A stretch of 64,000 bases of DNA, taken from contig CM065298.1 of NCBI GenBank assembly GCA_032871835.1, positions 92,751,891 through 92,815,890 on the forward strand. Direction: 5' to 3'. Shown piece after piece: positions 47,387 to 58,261 of this stretch. The translations under genes were made by a program, and so were the position numbers. This stretch comes from Dipteronia dyeriana (lineage: Eukaryota; Streptophyta; Magnoliopsida; Sapindales; Sapindaceae). The notes under the pieces were generated by a model that worked only from the letters and a program-made list of their open reading frames with translations, was not told where the DNA came from and did no database searches. Each line of letters opens with the position of its first letter. Position 1 is the stretch's first letter.

Positions 47387-47576
47387 GTTAGTATAAATGT
47401 TACGAATTGAAATGGTAAATAAAAATATTTATTCTTTTGAATCCCAAAAAATTGTACACGGATGTATTAAAAAATAAATATAATTTATTTTATTTAGTTT
47501 TGAGTCTTTACAGAGCATCCATTAAATGGACTCAAAAAGGAAAGTTCTATTCCCTTTCCAACTTGAATACATTGTT

Positions 47577-48412
47577 AGATATGATTACGATTCGGTTCCG
47601 GTCCAGTTCTCAGGTTCTAATCGGTTTAGTTTCTGTAAAAAAAGAAATTCAAAATCCGTTATCTCTTTTATGGTTTCATCTCAGTATCACATAAATCATC
47701 ACATATCACAAATTCCATATTCTCATATCCCTTTCAACACAAAGTCACAAATCAACCCAAATCATCCAAATAACAAATCAACCCAAAATCTAAATTACCC
47801 ACCATCACTAGAGTTTGAAGAAAAGATATCAAAGAGAGAAAGATGGTTTTTATGAGGAGATCGCTAGTGAGAGATCGATCGAAGAAGAGATTGCCGGTGA
47901 TGGGAAGAAGAAAAGATTGCCATCGAGAGATCGTCGTCACTTGATCTAAGATTTTGGGTGGAACATTTAAAAGAAAATAATAGAGAAAAGAAGAAAGAAG
48001 AAAGAAGAAAGAAGAAAGAGAGAGATCAAAGAGAGATGACAGATCAAAGAGCAAAAAAAAAAAGAAAAGAGATGTGAGGAGCAAAAAAAAAGAAAAGAGA
48101 TGAGGAGCAAAAAAAAAAAAAAAGAGATGTGAGATGTCTGTATTTGAAGAAAGAAAGAGAGAGATAAAGAAAGACTGAAAGAAGCAATAGAGCAAAAAAA
48201 AAATATATATAAATAAGAAATTGGTTGGAACTAACGGTTCCAGAATCAGAACCGAACCATCAGTTCCAGTCCCGTTTTTTTTAAAGGAACCGAAACCGGA
48301 AGCTTAAGGCTCACGGTTCCGGTCCGGTTCCAGAATCAGAACCGCAGATCCGGTTTCAGATTTTTTCTCACGGTTACGGTTTCAGTTCCATAGTTTGAAC
48401 TAAATTACGGTC
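47577..48412. mobile_element. hAT-like non-autonomous element rich in ggttcc motifs
   Basis: The ends tagatatgat (47577) and atcatatcta-like tcatatcta (48412) are inverted. Both sides carry dense ggttccgg / ccggaacc motifs (47590-47630 and 48225-48390). The interior (47820-48190) is GA-rich like a captured 5' UTR. The flanking 8 bp do not match, so the borders are approximate. Confidence 0.45.
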
Positions 48413-48726
48413 ATATCTAGATTGACACAATGCGGTTAAAAGGTCAAGTATATTTACTTAAAGATTCTATAATAAATTAATCCCATATACAAAACAACTT
48501 AAAATAGCGCAAATCATCAAAATCACTAACCAAGAAATACCCACATCTACATTTAAAAGTCAACTTCACTAACAATTCTTACATGCACAAACTGTACCTG
48601 CTCCCTCAACCAGCCATCACATACTCTCTTGCAGTAAAGAAGCCAATTCCATACTTTCAACTACCACACAATAAAACAATACTATGAAGAAAACCTAAAA
48701 ATGGAAGCTAAAAATCATCATAGTTT
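48413..48726. other. Likely 3' flank of the PMEI-like gene
   Basis: AT-rich, with no other gene seen. On the minus strand it lies directly downstream of the stop codon and should contain the 3' UTR. Confidence 0.4.
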
Positions 48727-49326
48727 CTAAACATGAAGAGAAGCATAACTGTTGATCAAAGCCAAAGCATTGCTAGTCAAGTGTGCAATGTTCAAAATCC
48801 TTTCCCTCACCACTTTCCCATTCTTCGTCTTCCCGTCGAACCCATCGCTACAAGTAGTTTCGTCTGTCAAAGCAGCGCTAACCCAAGTCTGTATATCGCT
48901 CATGGTGAGTTGAAAATTCGATGATTTGATCTGACCCATCTCGGCAATAGACCTTCTGAGCTCATCGACCGAATCACTCAGCTCCTCCAAGCAGTCCTGC
49001 ATGGCTTCTGCCTCTCTAGGTTTCATGCCCGGGTTTTTCGAGAGATGTAACATTACTACGGATGTTGATTTTGCCGTTGAAAGTGTCACGTTCAGAGCTG
49101 CATGGGCGAGGAGCTTAGGGCTTGTTTGGATCGAGGTTGCACGGCTGGCGAGGGAAGCGAAGCAGAGTGTCGGATAAGCTGTGGAGCTGCAAGATGTTTT
49201 GATGAACTCTGTGCTGGTTTTGGAGGCGATTGGCCTCGTCGCCGAGCTTGAGTTTATGCAGGAATTGATTGCTAATAGAGTGAGAAACATTCTAATTAGA
49301 AACTGCTTTGAAATTGAACCTTCCAT
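48727..49326 (-). CDS. Pectin methylesterase/invertase inhibitor-like protein (PMEI domain)
   Basis: PMEI-domain proteins are secreted four-helix bundles that inhibit pectin methylesterases or invertases in the cell wall. This intronless frame of 199 residues begins with a signal peptide (hydrophobic FLIRMFLTLLAINS, about residues 9-22, likely cut near residue 29). The four structural cysteines of the family are present: Cys46 and Cys55 in the N-terminal hairpin (SCSSTAYPTLC), then Cys112 (AMQDCLEEL) and Cys159 (TDETTCSDGF). The motifs SDIQTWVSAALTDETTC and LTSNALALI are characteristic of the family, and the length is normal. The ATG at 49326 is the first in frame. It stands alone, with no related neighbour. 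Sequence alone does not tell which enzyme it inhibits. Confidence 0.92.
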   Translation of the reverse strand: MEGSISKQFLIRMFLTLLAINSCINSSSATRPIASKTSTEFIKTSCSSTAYPTLCFASLASRATSIQTSPKLLAHAALNVTLSTAKSTSVVMLHLSKNPGMKPREAEAMQDCLEELSDSVDELRRSIAEMGQIKSSNFQLTMSDIQTWVSAALTDETTCSDGFDGKTKNGKVVRERILNIAHLTSNALALINSYASLHV

Positions 49327-49409
49327 GTCTCTGTTTCTTTCTGTATATGAATTAAAGCTAATGGAATTTGATTAATTGAGTGATGAAAATGAAGAGAAAA
49401 TGGAGTCCA

Positions 49410-49417
49410 TTTTATAG
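49410..49417 (-). promoter_or_regulatory. Candidate TATA box of the PMEI-like gene
   Basis: On the minus strand cctataaaatgg lies about 85-90 bp upstream of the ATG at 49326. Confidence 0.6.
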
Positions 49418-49640
49418 GCCATAAATATCAAATGCATCCACAAAATGGGGACCCAAAGTCGACTACTGGGGGCCGACATCCTTTAAATGTAAATATAACA
49501 TAGATCTTTGATTGATGCAAGTGGCCAGTATGAACAAATATCTGCTATAGTATTCGGTGAGTGAATACATATGTAACAGAGATAAGTATCGATTAATATG
49601 TAGTGATATCTCAACTGTCACGTATATTGGGATATAAATG

Positions 49641-51968
49641 CACTACAAGAAATATGGTCTTTTCTGACAAAAATTGTTCGACGGAGCCAAAATTTAATCA
49701 AAAATGGTAGTTTTTCCGACTATAAAAATCGTATTGTCAGAAATGATAAAAATATTTTATATCATTTATGACGACAAAAATACCTTCACAAATAATGTCA
49801 AAATTCGTCGGAAATATTGTGAAATGGCACAAAGTTTAGCCGCCAATATTATTTCCAACCGTAGGTGTATACCCATCGGAAATGCAATAAATTTTCCGAC
49901 CAAAAGTGTCTACCCCTTGAAAATACAATAGTTTTTTTTTTACCAAAGTGTCACGCTGTCGAAATCAAATGATTATTTAAAATAAACTAGATTAATATCA
50001 TGTTAAACTTGTAGGTTATATACACTTATTCTTTTTAGTTTTAATTGTTTTTACTCAACATGATATTATATATATATATTCTTTTTCTATTGATTATATA
50101 TGTTACCTTTTTTCCTATTAAAAAAATATATAATTTTATATATTTATTACTTTTTATAGCTATTATATTTTTTTTCCAAAAAATTTTATTTCCTACTCTT
50201 ACTAATTTCCTTTTTTTATTTCCACAAACCCTAATTGCCAAGCCGCCTCCTACCAATTATTTATTTTTCCGGTTTTTTTTTTATATTTTTTCTCCACTTT
50301 TTTAGTCATTTTTTTTCCACTAACCCTAATTACGCTCCTCATAGCCACCCACGCCTACCAATTTTTATTTTTCAATTTCTTTTCTTTAATCTTTCATAAG
50401 CTTCTTACTCTCCTTTTACTCCATCCCTAAATATTGACTCTTCATTCTTCCACTCTTTTGTAGTTTCTCTAAAACCTACAACTAAACCTCTTAGTAGAAA
50501 CCATATTTTTTTTATTGAAGATTTTTTTAAGGTTCACATCATCCTCCGTTGGTAAGTCTTTTACACTTGGATGTGTTTTTCTCATTCTTATTTGAAATAT
50601 TGTGTTAGATCTGTTAAATTACTTTCTTGAAACAATTGCAAGCAATTTACGAGAAGAAAATTAATATGTTTTTTTTAAAGGAGAATTTATTATGATGTTA
50701 ATATTTTTTGATTAATTTTCATTATTCGGATTCATTGTGTTAATATATGTATTCTCATATCATGAAGAACTTGAATTGTGGATGTTTAAAAATTTTAATA
50801 TTTTCAAGGGGGACAAATTATTTATTTATTTTATTTGTGAAAGGGATTTTTTGTGTGAATTTTATATCATGTTCAAATTATATTAAAAGTAGGTTATAAA
50901 TCACTTACAAAGTCTTTTTATAAAAAAGAATGACTCATTTTTATTGTATACTATAATGATTGAATTGTCACAAATTTTATGATGGAATGTAGTTTGATGG
51001 TGAAGTAGAATTAAATAGATTTGCCCGTAATTCTTTAATTTTTTTTTCATATTGTTGTTGATTTTTTTATAAGTTTTATTTATTTTTTGGTTGGAGCATT
51101 ATAAATGTCTTATATGTATTTTAAGTTTTATTTTTTTTTTGGTTGGACTAATAGGTGCTTTATATGTAGTGTTGCGGTAAAGTTTCAAGAACTTTCATGT
51201 CTATAAAGATGAAGTTTGGCTTAGTGAAGAACGTAAAAACGCAAGGAAAATTCATGTAAGTTTTCTTTTAATTGTTGATTTAAAATATTTCTATTTATTA
51301 ATTATATGATAATGCACATATATATATATATAATATTTATTTATGTGTGTTTTGTTTCCTTGTACTCTTGTCTGCTCCAACAACTAAAATTTCAAGGGCA
51401 TACAGGAAAATGAGAGAAATCGATAAATTATTGGATAGAATAATCATATTTGTATTCTTAGGTTAAAGTTTCAAGGCTATGTATTTAACTTTTAAATTAC
51501 ATTTGTACTTTATCAATAAATTATATTTGATGACTATTTTTTTTTGTATATTTGTTAATATAATTTTTTTGAACACATATTTTAGTTAATATTTTTATCA
51601 TTATACAACAAGAAAGAATAATTTATTAATTAAACAAGAAAAAAAATATTTATAATAAACAAAAAAAAATTATAGAAAAATACCAGAAAAAAATACATTT
51701 TATTTTCGACCATGACATTCATCAATAATATCTCATTTATTTCCCACCATGATAATGCATTATTTCTAAGGGCAAAGACTATTGAAAACGTTTTCCCTCA
51801 CAAATAATTTATTTTTGAACGATGGTAAAAAAAGAGTTATTTCCCACGATATTATTTTCGACGGAGACCGACGACCTTTTCCTATCGGAATTGTACATTT
51901 TCGACGATATTTTAATTTTTTTCGACAGTTTTTGGCCCTCAGAGAAGACTGTATTTGTTTTTATGGTG
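49641..51968. mobile_element. Non-autonomous CACTA-type element
   Basis: The left terminus is the classic CACTACAAGAAA, followed by tatggtcttttctgac. The right end (about 51895-51968) carries its degenerate inverse: cgacagtttttgg, then cagagaagactgtattt, then tttttatggtg. Both sides have subterminal ttccgac / gtcgga motifs (49690-49960 and 51700-51910). The interior is AT-rich with no transposase. The three bases before the left end (atg) are not repeated at the right. Confidence 0.65.
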
Positions 51969-52039
51969 GAACTGTAGGTGAGATGTTTAGCATTATTCTT
52001 TAAATATAGGTGTATAAAAGTTAAAATCACACTTGTTTA

Positions 52040-53188
52040 ATTTTATACTTTTGATGTCTGCAAGTTCACTTTTTCAAAAAATAGAAACCGGAGTAACTTT
52101 GCATCCATGCAAGTGGTGGGTTCAAAATTCACCAGGCATATTTACGACATGTATGTGTGAAGAGTATTTTCCATATCGTAGAAGTAGATGTCTTCCAATT
52201 GTGGGAGTAGATATTCGAAACGCGTATGTAGTGATTGATCTCGGTAGGTTCGATTAGAGTTTAAACCCGATTTCAAAAAGCAAAAAGAAAAAGAAAAGAA
52301 AATGTTGGGTGTTAGATTTCATTCCCTAATTATACAATTTTACAGATAAATTTTTGTTCATTCTAATGCGGTTATCGGATTATATTAGTACGTTTACTAA
52401 TCATGAATCCTACCAAAGGAAATAGATCTTAATTCATGATTTGTGATATATAAGTGTTTACAAAAATCAATTAGGAATCAACACATACAAATCGAAAATT
52501 AAAAGCATCTACAATACTATTATACATCTGAAGATAATTTAGTGACACATATGATAGATATATAATTAAATAGAAAAACCCTCTCAAATACAATTATCAA
52601 ACTTCAATATGATGTGATGTGGCAAATTTTTTTAAAAGAATATGAAGATGCATTTCCATATTCAGAAACTCTTTTAGAAACGCAGACCAAGATTTTAACT
52701 ATTTCTACCAATAATATTATAGGACATTTAATTATAAAATAAAATATGAGAGATTGGAATAAATATTTTATGATGATTAGTCATAAAATTGATGCATAAT
52801 CGATTTAAGATAATTACATTGAGATGAAAATATATATTTCTCTATTTTTCATATTCAATAGAAAAGCTAATATATCACTAATCAGAATTAGCATCGGAGA
52901 TTTCTAAGCTTACGGTGAAAAGAGAATATAATTCTCTCTCTTACCTAAGAAATCAAATTCCCTTCCTAAAGAACTTTTATCCCCTCTCATTTCATTCGCA
53001 TAGTAAATGTGCTTTATTGTTGGTGAAATATATTTACTACCTTTTTATTTTCTGGATTTTTTTTTTTTTAATCTGAGGGTATGTCAACTCTTGTCAAGAT
53101 CAATCTTGCATGCGTAATCCGTATATCTTTTGTACGATATCAAAAGGAAAACTTTCCAAGTATATTTAAGAAATATACATAGTAGCGG
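52040..53188. other. Gene-free AT-rich stretch
   Basis: A 73-codon frame at 52033-52257 (FQKIETGVTLHPCKWWVQNS) has higher complexity than its surroundings but no recognised family. Otherwise nothing is seen. Confidence 0.35.
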
Positions 53189-53949
53189 CAGAGATATACG
53201 TTTGGGGAATGAGGATAGATATAGGTCCCATAATCTCTATCCCCACTTCCTAGACCATTTTCCCATCCCTCATTTCCCTATTTGTAAAAAATGGAGATAA
53301 AGATATTTGGGGGGAGGTCCCCCCATCCCCATCCACAGTTCACCATTTTCCCGTTTTTCTCTGTTTTCTTGTATCCATCGGTCCCTCATTTTTCCATTTC
53401 CCTATTTAACTAAAAATTATAAATTAAATAAAAAAAACAAACATTTTATTACAAATAAAAAATGTCAGTGCATTACAAATTCAACATAAAATGTTTCAAA
53501 TAATTCAAATATATATTATAATTATATTTAGGGGTCAAAAAATTATTGGCACTATTTGAGGGGTGTGTTGTGCAAATATCACCACTTTACTAATATATGT
53601 TTAAAAGGCACCAAAAGAGTGTTTGAGAAAAAAATACCCCGAAATATTTTAACAGTGAGGAAATTGTCGTTTTCAAAGTCAGAGAGAAGCAACAGTCAAA
53701 CCGACGGGAAACTAATCGACGGTGAAGTGACCGGAAGAGCTGCGATTGACAAAGGTAAGATTGTTTTTTTTTCCTCGTTTTTGTTGTTGTTAACTTGCAT
53801 TACATGTTAGAATTGAGTTTTGTTGATAGGAATTGGAATTGTAGAAACCGGTTAAAATAGAGATGTGAAAATGGTTGTGGTCTAGGTTAGGGTTTGTAAT
53901 TTGGTTGAATATCAGTTGAGGAAGATGAAATCTGGGTTTTCGAGATTTT

Positions 53950-54780
53950 TTTGAAGGGAATCGAGCTTATTTGTTTAGGCGAGTTTTTTTTGTTGTGAAA
54001 ATTAGGTTTTGGTAAATCGAGCTTTTTCGAAAAGGAATCGAGCTTTTTTGAAAGGGAATCGATTTTTTGTGAAAATGAATCGAGCTTTTTTGAAAAGGAA
54101 TCGAGATTTTTTTAAAAAGAATCGAGCTTTTTTTGAAAAGGATCGAGCCATTTTGAAAAGGATCGAGCTTTTTTGAATAGGTTTCGAGCTTTTTTGAATA
54201 GGTTCGAGTTGTTTTAGAATTAGATCGAGCGTATTTGAAAGGGATCGAGCGTATTTGAAAAGGGATCGAGCATTTTTTAAAAGGGATCGAGCTTTTTTGA
54301 AAGACATCGAGCTTTTTTGAAACTTTTTTTGAATTGGATCGAGCCATTTTGAAAAGGAATCGAGCTTTTTGGAATATGTTTTGAGCTTTTTTGAATAGGT
54401 TCGAGCTGTATTTGAATTGGATCGAGCCTATTTGAAAGGGATGAAGCTTTTTTGAAAAAGGATCGAGTCTTTTTTAAAAGGGATCGAGCTTTTTTTGAAA
54501 GGGATCGAGCTTTTATGAAAGGGATCGAGCTTTTTTAAAAGGGATCGAGCCTTTTTGAAAGGAATCGAGCCTTTTTGAAAGGAATCGAGCCTTTTTGAAA
54601 AGGAATCGAGCTTTTTTGTAAAGCAATCGAGCTTTTTTGTAAAGCAATCGAGCTTTTTTGAAAGGGATCGAGCTTTTTTGAAAGGGATCGAGCCTTTTTG
54701 AAAAGGATCGAGCCTTTTTGAAAAGGAATAGAGCCTTTTTTTAAATCAATCGAGATTTTTTGAAAGAGATCTAGCTTTTT
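53950..54780 (+). repeat. Left tcgagc tandem array of MULE-2
   Basis: Irregular 17-22-bp units of ggatcgagcttttttgaaa type, in the same orientation and position as the array in MULE-1. No true coding sequence. Confidence 0.9.
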
Positions 54781-54824
54781 AAAAAAATTCAGTTTAATGA
54801 TGTTGTATTTCTGTTATATTGCAG

Positions 54825-57800
54825 ATGAGAATTAGGTTGAGGGATTCGCTTAAAACTCCAGAAGAATACTGGTACGAGGGCAAATTGACACGACACAACC
54901 ATTTTGATTCCCTCGCCAATATAGACGAAGCGCTGAACCGTGTCCCTGTAGAATTTGCAGATGAAGACCGCCGGCGGTTCATGGAGTCATGTTTCGGGCA
55001 TTTCCTGACGATGCATAGGAGATGAAGTTTTCTGGTGGTATTATCCATCGGTTGCTTTTGAGGGAGCTCCATCATAACGGCCCCACAGATGAGATGCACT
55101 TCATGTTAGGAACCCAGTCGGTGAGGTTTTCGAAGATGGAATTTTGCCTGATCACCGGAATGCGGTTTGGAGTTGTACCATAGACCACCATGTATGCAGC
55201 AGTGGAGAATGGCATACATGAGCGGTACTTTCCTGGAGCCGAGGAGGTGTCGCAGGAGCAGATTAAGGGGTGTTGTCACTGGCGCAGATTTCGTAAAGGC
55301 GTACAATGTTGTCAAGCTCTGGCTCTTATATATGCTGAACTGGATGCTGATGGGGGTGGATAAGAGATTCAAGATTCCAGTTTGGCAGTTTCGGCTGGTT
55401 GAGGAGCTCGATGCGTTCGACGCGTTCCAGTGGGGTGCCTACGTGTACAGGCATTCTATTCACTCATTCAAGCATGAGCTTGATGGGCGAAGATACTGGT
55501 TCGAGCGACGCCAGCAGGAAAAGGGCTTGATGTACACATGATGGAGACCTACAATATATACGGTCTATCTCATGCCCTGTTGGTAAGAATTTTGAACTAC
55601 AAATTATAATTTATTGTTGGTGCCCAAAATTGTATGGATACTTATCATACTTATCTTTGATGCAGATATTTGCTTTGGAGGTGATCCCTGCTTTGGCCAA
55701 AGAGGTCAGTGTCCGGAGGGTTACTGATCTGACTCCCCGTATTTTGAAGTGGGAGTTAACCAAACAACCGAGAGAGAACAAGCTAGCAAAGATTTTTAAA
55801 GCCAGGGTATGTATTTATTTTGTTAATGTTTTTATTAGTTAGTATTTGTACAATGATATAGTTCTAACTAATATTTCAGATGTTTGCGATCAAGGAACTG
55901 GTGCCGACCTCAGCTGAGAGACAGGCACCGTACTCTGCCTGGCTAGACGAGGGGGGGGGGGGGGGGGGGGCCTGTATATAAAAGATGACATGGATGATAT
56001 GCAGCCTGAGGTCCCTGATCAGATCACCTTAGGAGGGATCAGTGGTATAGACAGGACCATTGACAGTGAGGGATCTGAGCCCGCTGCTGGGGGTTTGAGG
56101 CCCAGTGATAATAAGGGATATGAGATAGACCCCCAACGAGAAAGGCATAGGCATAGGCGGGTTCGGTTTTCCACCCCCCCGGACATGGTACATGTACAGG
56201 GGATTCCTGTGGGGGAGTTGGACGTGATGGAGAGGTAAGTTGAAAACATAGTTTAGTGTTTTTTTTTTAACATGTGCTGATAGTTTTTTACTAACAATGT
56301 AGACATGATTTCAAGCTCCGTGGGCAGAAATGTTGAACGATGTGCGCGAAGGCCTCCGGAAGAGTGACGAGGATCGACAACGTCAACACTTGGAGTTGTT
56401 GGATATGATCCGGAAGAGTGATGAGCATCGTCAGCAGCAACATCGATTGTTACTGGATATGATCCGGGGGCTTCAAGGTTCGAACATGCGTACACACCGG
56501 GATGGCCCCCCACCTCCTAGCACATAGATTCAGCCACAACGGTCCCCTCCCCCACCCAGCACGTATGTAGCGTCGGAGCGGTCCCCTCCCCCACCCAGCA
56601 CCTCCGTGGCGTCAGAGTTGTCCCTTCTCCCACCCAGCACGTCCGTGCCGTCGAAAAGGTCCCCTCCCCCGGCCAATACATCGAAGTGTTTAGGTAAGCG
56701 CAGATGGCAGTTGGTGAGCCCTTACACAGATCCATGCCGTCCAAAGAGGTTGAGGACACTGCCCGAGTCCGTGGAACACGTTTTTGACCCCCACGGACTA
56801 GTGGACGCTGACCACCTTGAGGCTTACAAGGCCTTCAAGAGGAACATCAACGGGGAACAGTGAGTCCAACTTTTTATAATACAAATGGATGTACATTTCT
56901 TGTTTATTCAAATTTATGTATAACTAAGGTAATTCAATCATTAAACAGACGTGATGTGGACGTGCTGGCACCAATTACCGCGGGATGGTTTGTGCGTATG
57001 TAGTCCAACTTCATGGACTTGGAGGACACAGTACGTACTTATTAAATTTCATATTAACGTTTGTGTAAGTATTATTGAATTGTTAACAATTACGGTGGTT
57101 TTATTGTTTGTCAGCATATGGATGCATACCTCAATATACTTTGCAAACGTCAGCGAGAATTTCACAATGTGTTGGATAGACAATTTTATGTAAGTAGGTA
57201 TAACATTTGGGAAGAAAATTGGATTTTCTTGTTATTTATTATTAATACGATATTGTCAATGCTTGTACATCCACTTATGTTGTACATGTGGGAAAGGATG
57301 ATGCCTCGCGATTCGCACGGTGCTGTGACCACGTCAAGGTGGAATGTGTTACAGTTTTGATGGTTGGAAAAGGACCTTCTGAGGGTCTATGGAGTAACCA
57401 CGAGTGGAAACCGTCCATGACACGATGTTGACCTGGTAAGTGCTTCATGATGAAGATGATTAAAAAAAAACTGTTCGTATATACTCAGCTAACACGGCAT
57501 GCAAACTATTACAGGTGCTGATTCCGTGCAATGTTGGAGCCCAACATTGGCTGGTGGTGAGCGTCGACCTTTGTCGCGGGAAGATTGAGATTTATAACCC
57601 TTGGAGGCAGGAAGTCCCTTATCAGATCAGGCACCAGCAGGTCTGGCTATTACGGTGGTTTTTACCCTCCATGTTGAGTGAAGCGGGGTTCCACACAACA
57701 CGACGAGCTGGTCGTCAAGCGTTCCGTCTGGAAAATAAGCCCTTCTCGGTCAGCCTGGTGCATACTTCTACAGTCCCGCAACAAAAGAAACCGTAAGACA

Positions 57801-58017
57801 TTCTATTTCATTCACGTGTTTAGATATTCTTTATGAACGATTTCTAATGGTGTTTTATATACCGATTTGCAGAGGTAACTGTGGTCCCCATACTTTAAGA
57901 CTTATCGAGTACATACTGGCGGGTCGAAGGCCTTTTGATTGGTCAGAGGAATACATGGGGATCATTCGGGAGAAAATGGCTGTGGAGATTTTTTCTAACT
58001 TCAGGCCCGCCAAGTGA
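54825..58017 (+). pseudogene. DUF1985 plus Ulp1/C48 protease-type MULE gene, broken
   Basis: The intended product joins a DUF1985-like N-terminus to a SUMO-protease-like (C48) C-terminus. The start ATG at 54825 follows tgcag, as in MULE-1. One base is missing near 55019, which ends the first frame, and a TAG follows near 55181. Later exons: 55666-55809, 55880-56236 (with a 20-G run at 55951-55970 where MULE-1 has 7), a helical DEDRQRQHLELLDMIRKSDE stretch near 56360-56470, Pro-rich repeats to 56680, and Ulp1 exons from 57115. The Ulp1 core keeps His (VGAQHWLVVSVDL) and, across a GT-AG intron (57795-57872), Cys (GNCGPHTLRLIEYI). The position expected for the catalytic Asp reads Asn (IEIYNPW). 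The frame ends at the TGA at 58015-58017. Confidence 0.82.
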
Positions 58018-58261
58018 TTTTTTGTATATTCCCATTTTATATGTACACAGACATGTAATTAATTCATGAATATTAATTCGTTTATTATTCATTCATTAAT
58101 ATTAATTCATTCATTAATAAGTAATTATTGCAAATCCAAATTATTACAATATGATACACATCCAAAAGTTTTCAATGTGATCGAATTTTTTTCATTCATT
58201 CCCTATTAGAGTCAATGTTAGGGCACGTTTGTTTGTAGTGTCCAATTGAATGGCAGATGCT

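Noticed and set aside
47104..47396. 95-codon highly hydrophobic frame resembling a membrane protein
   Set aside because: T/G-rich LINE 3' UTR composition explains it; the segment ends in an L1-like tail.
49641..51968. 3-bp target duplication for the CACTA-type element
   Set aside because: atg precedes the left end but does not follow any of the candidate right ends.
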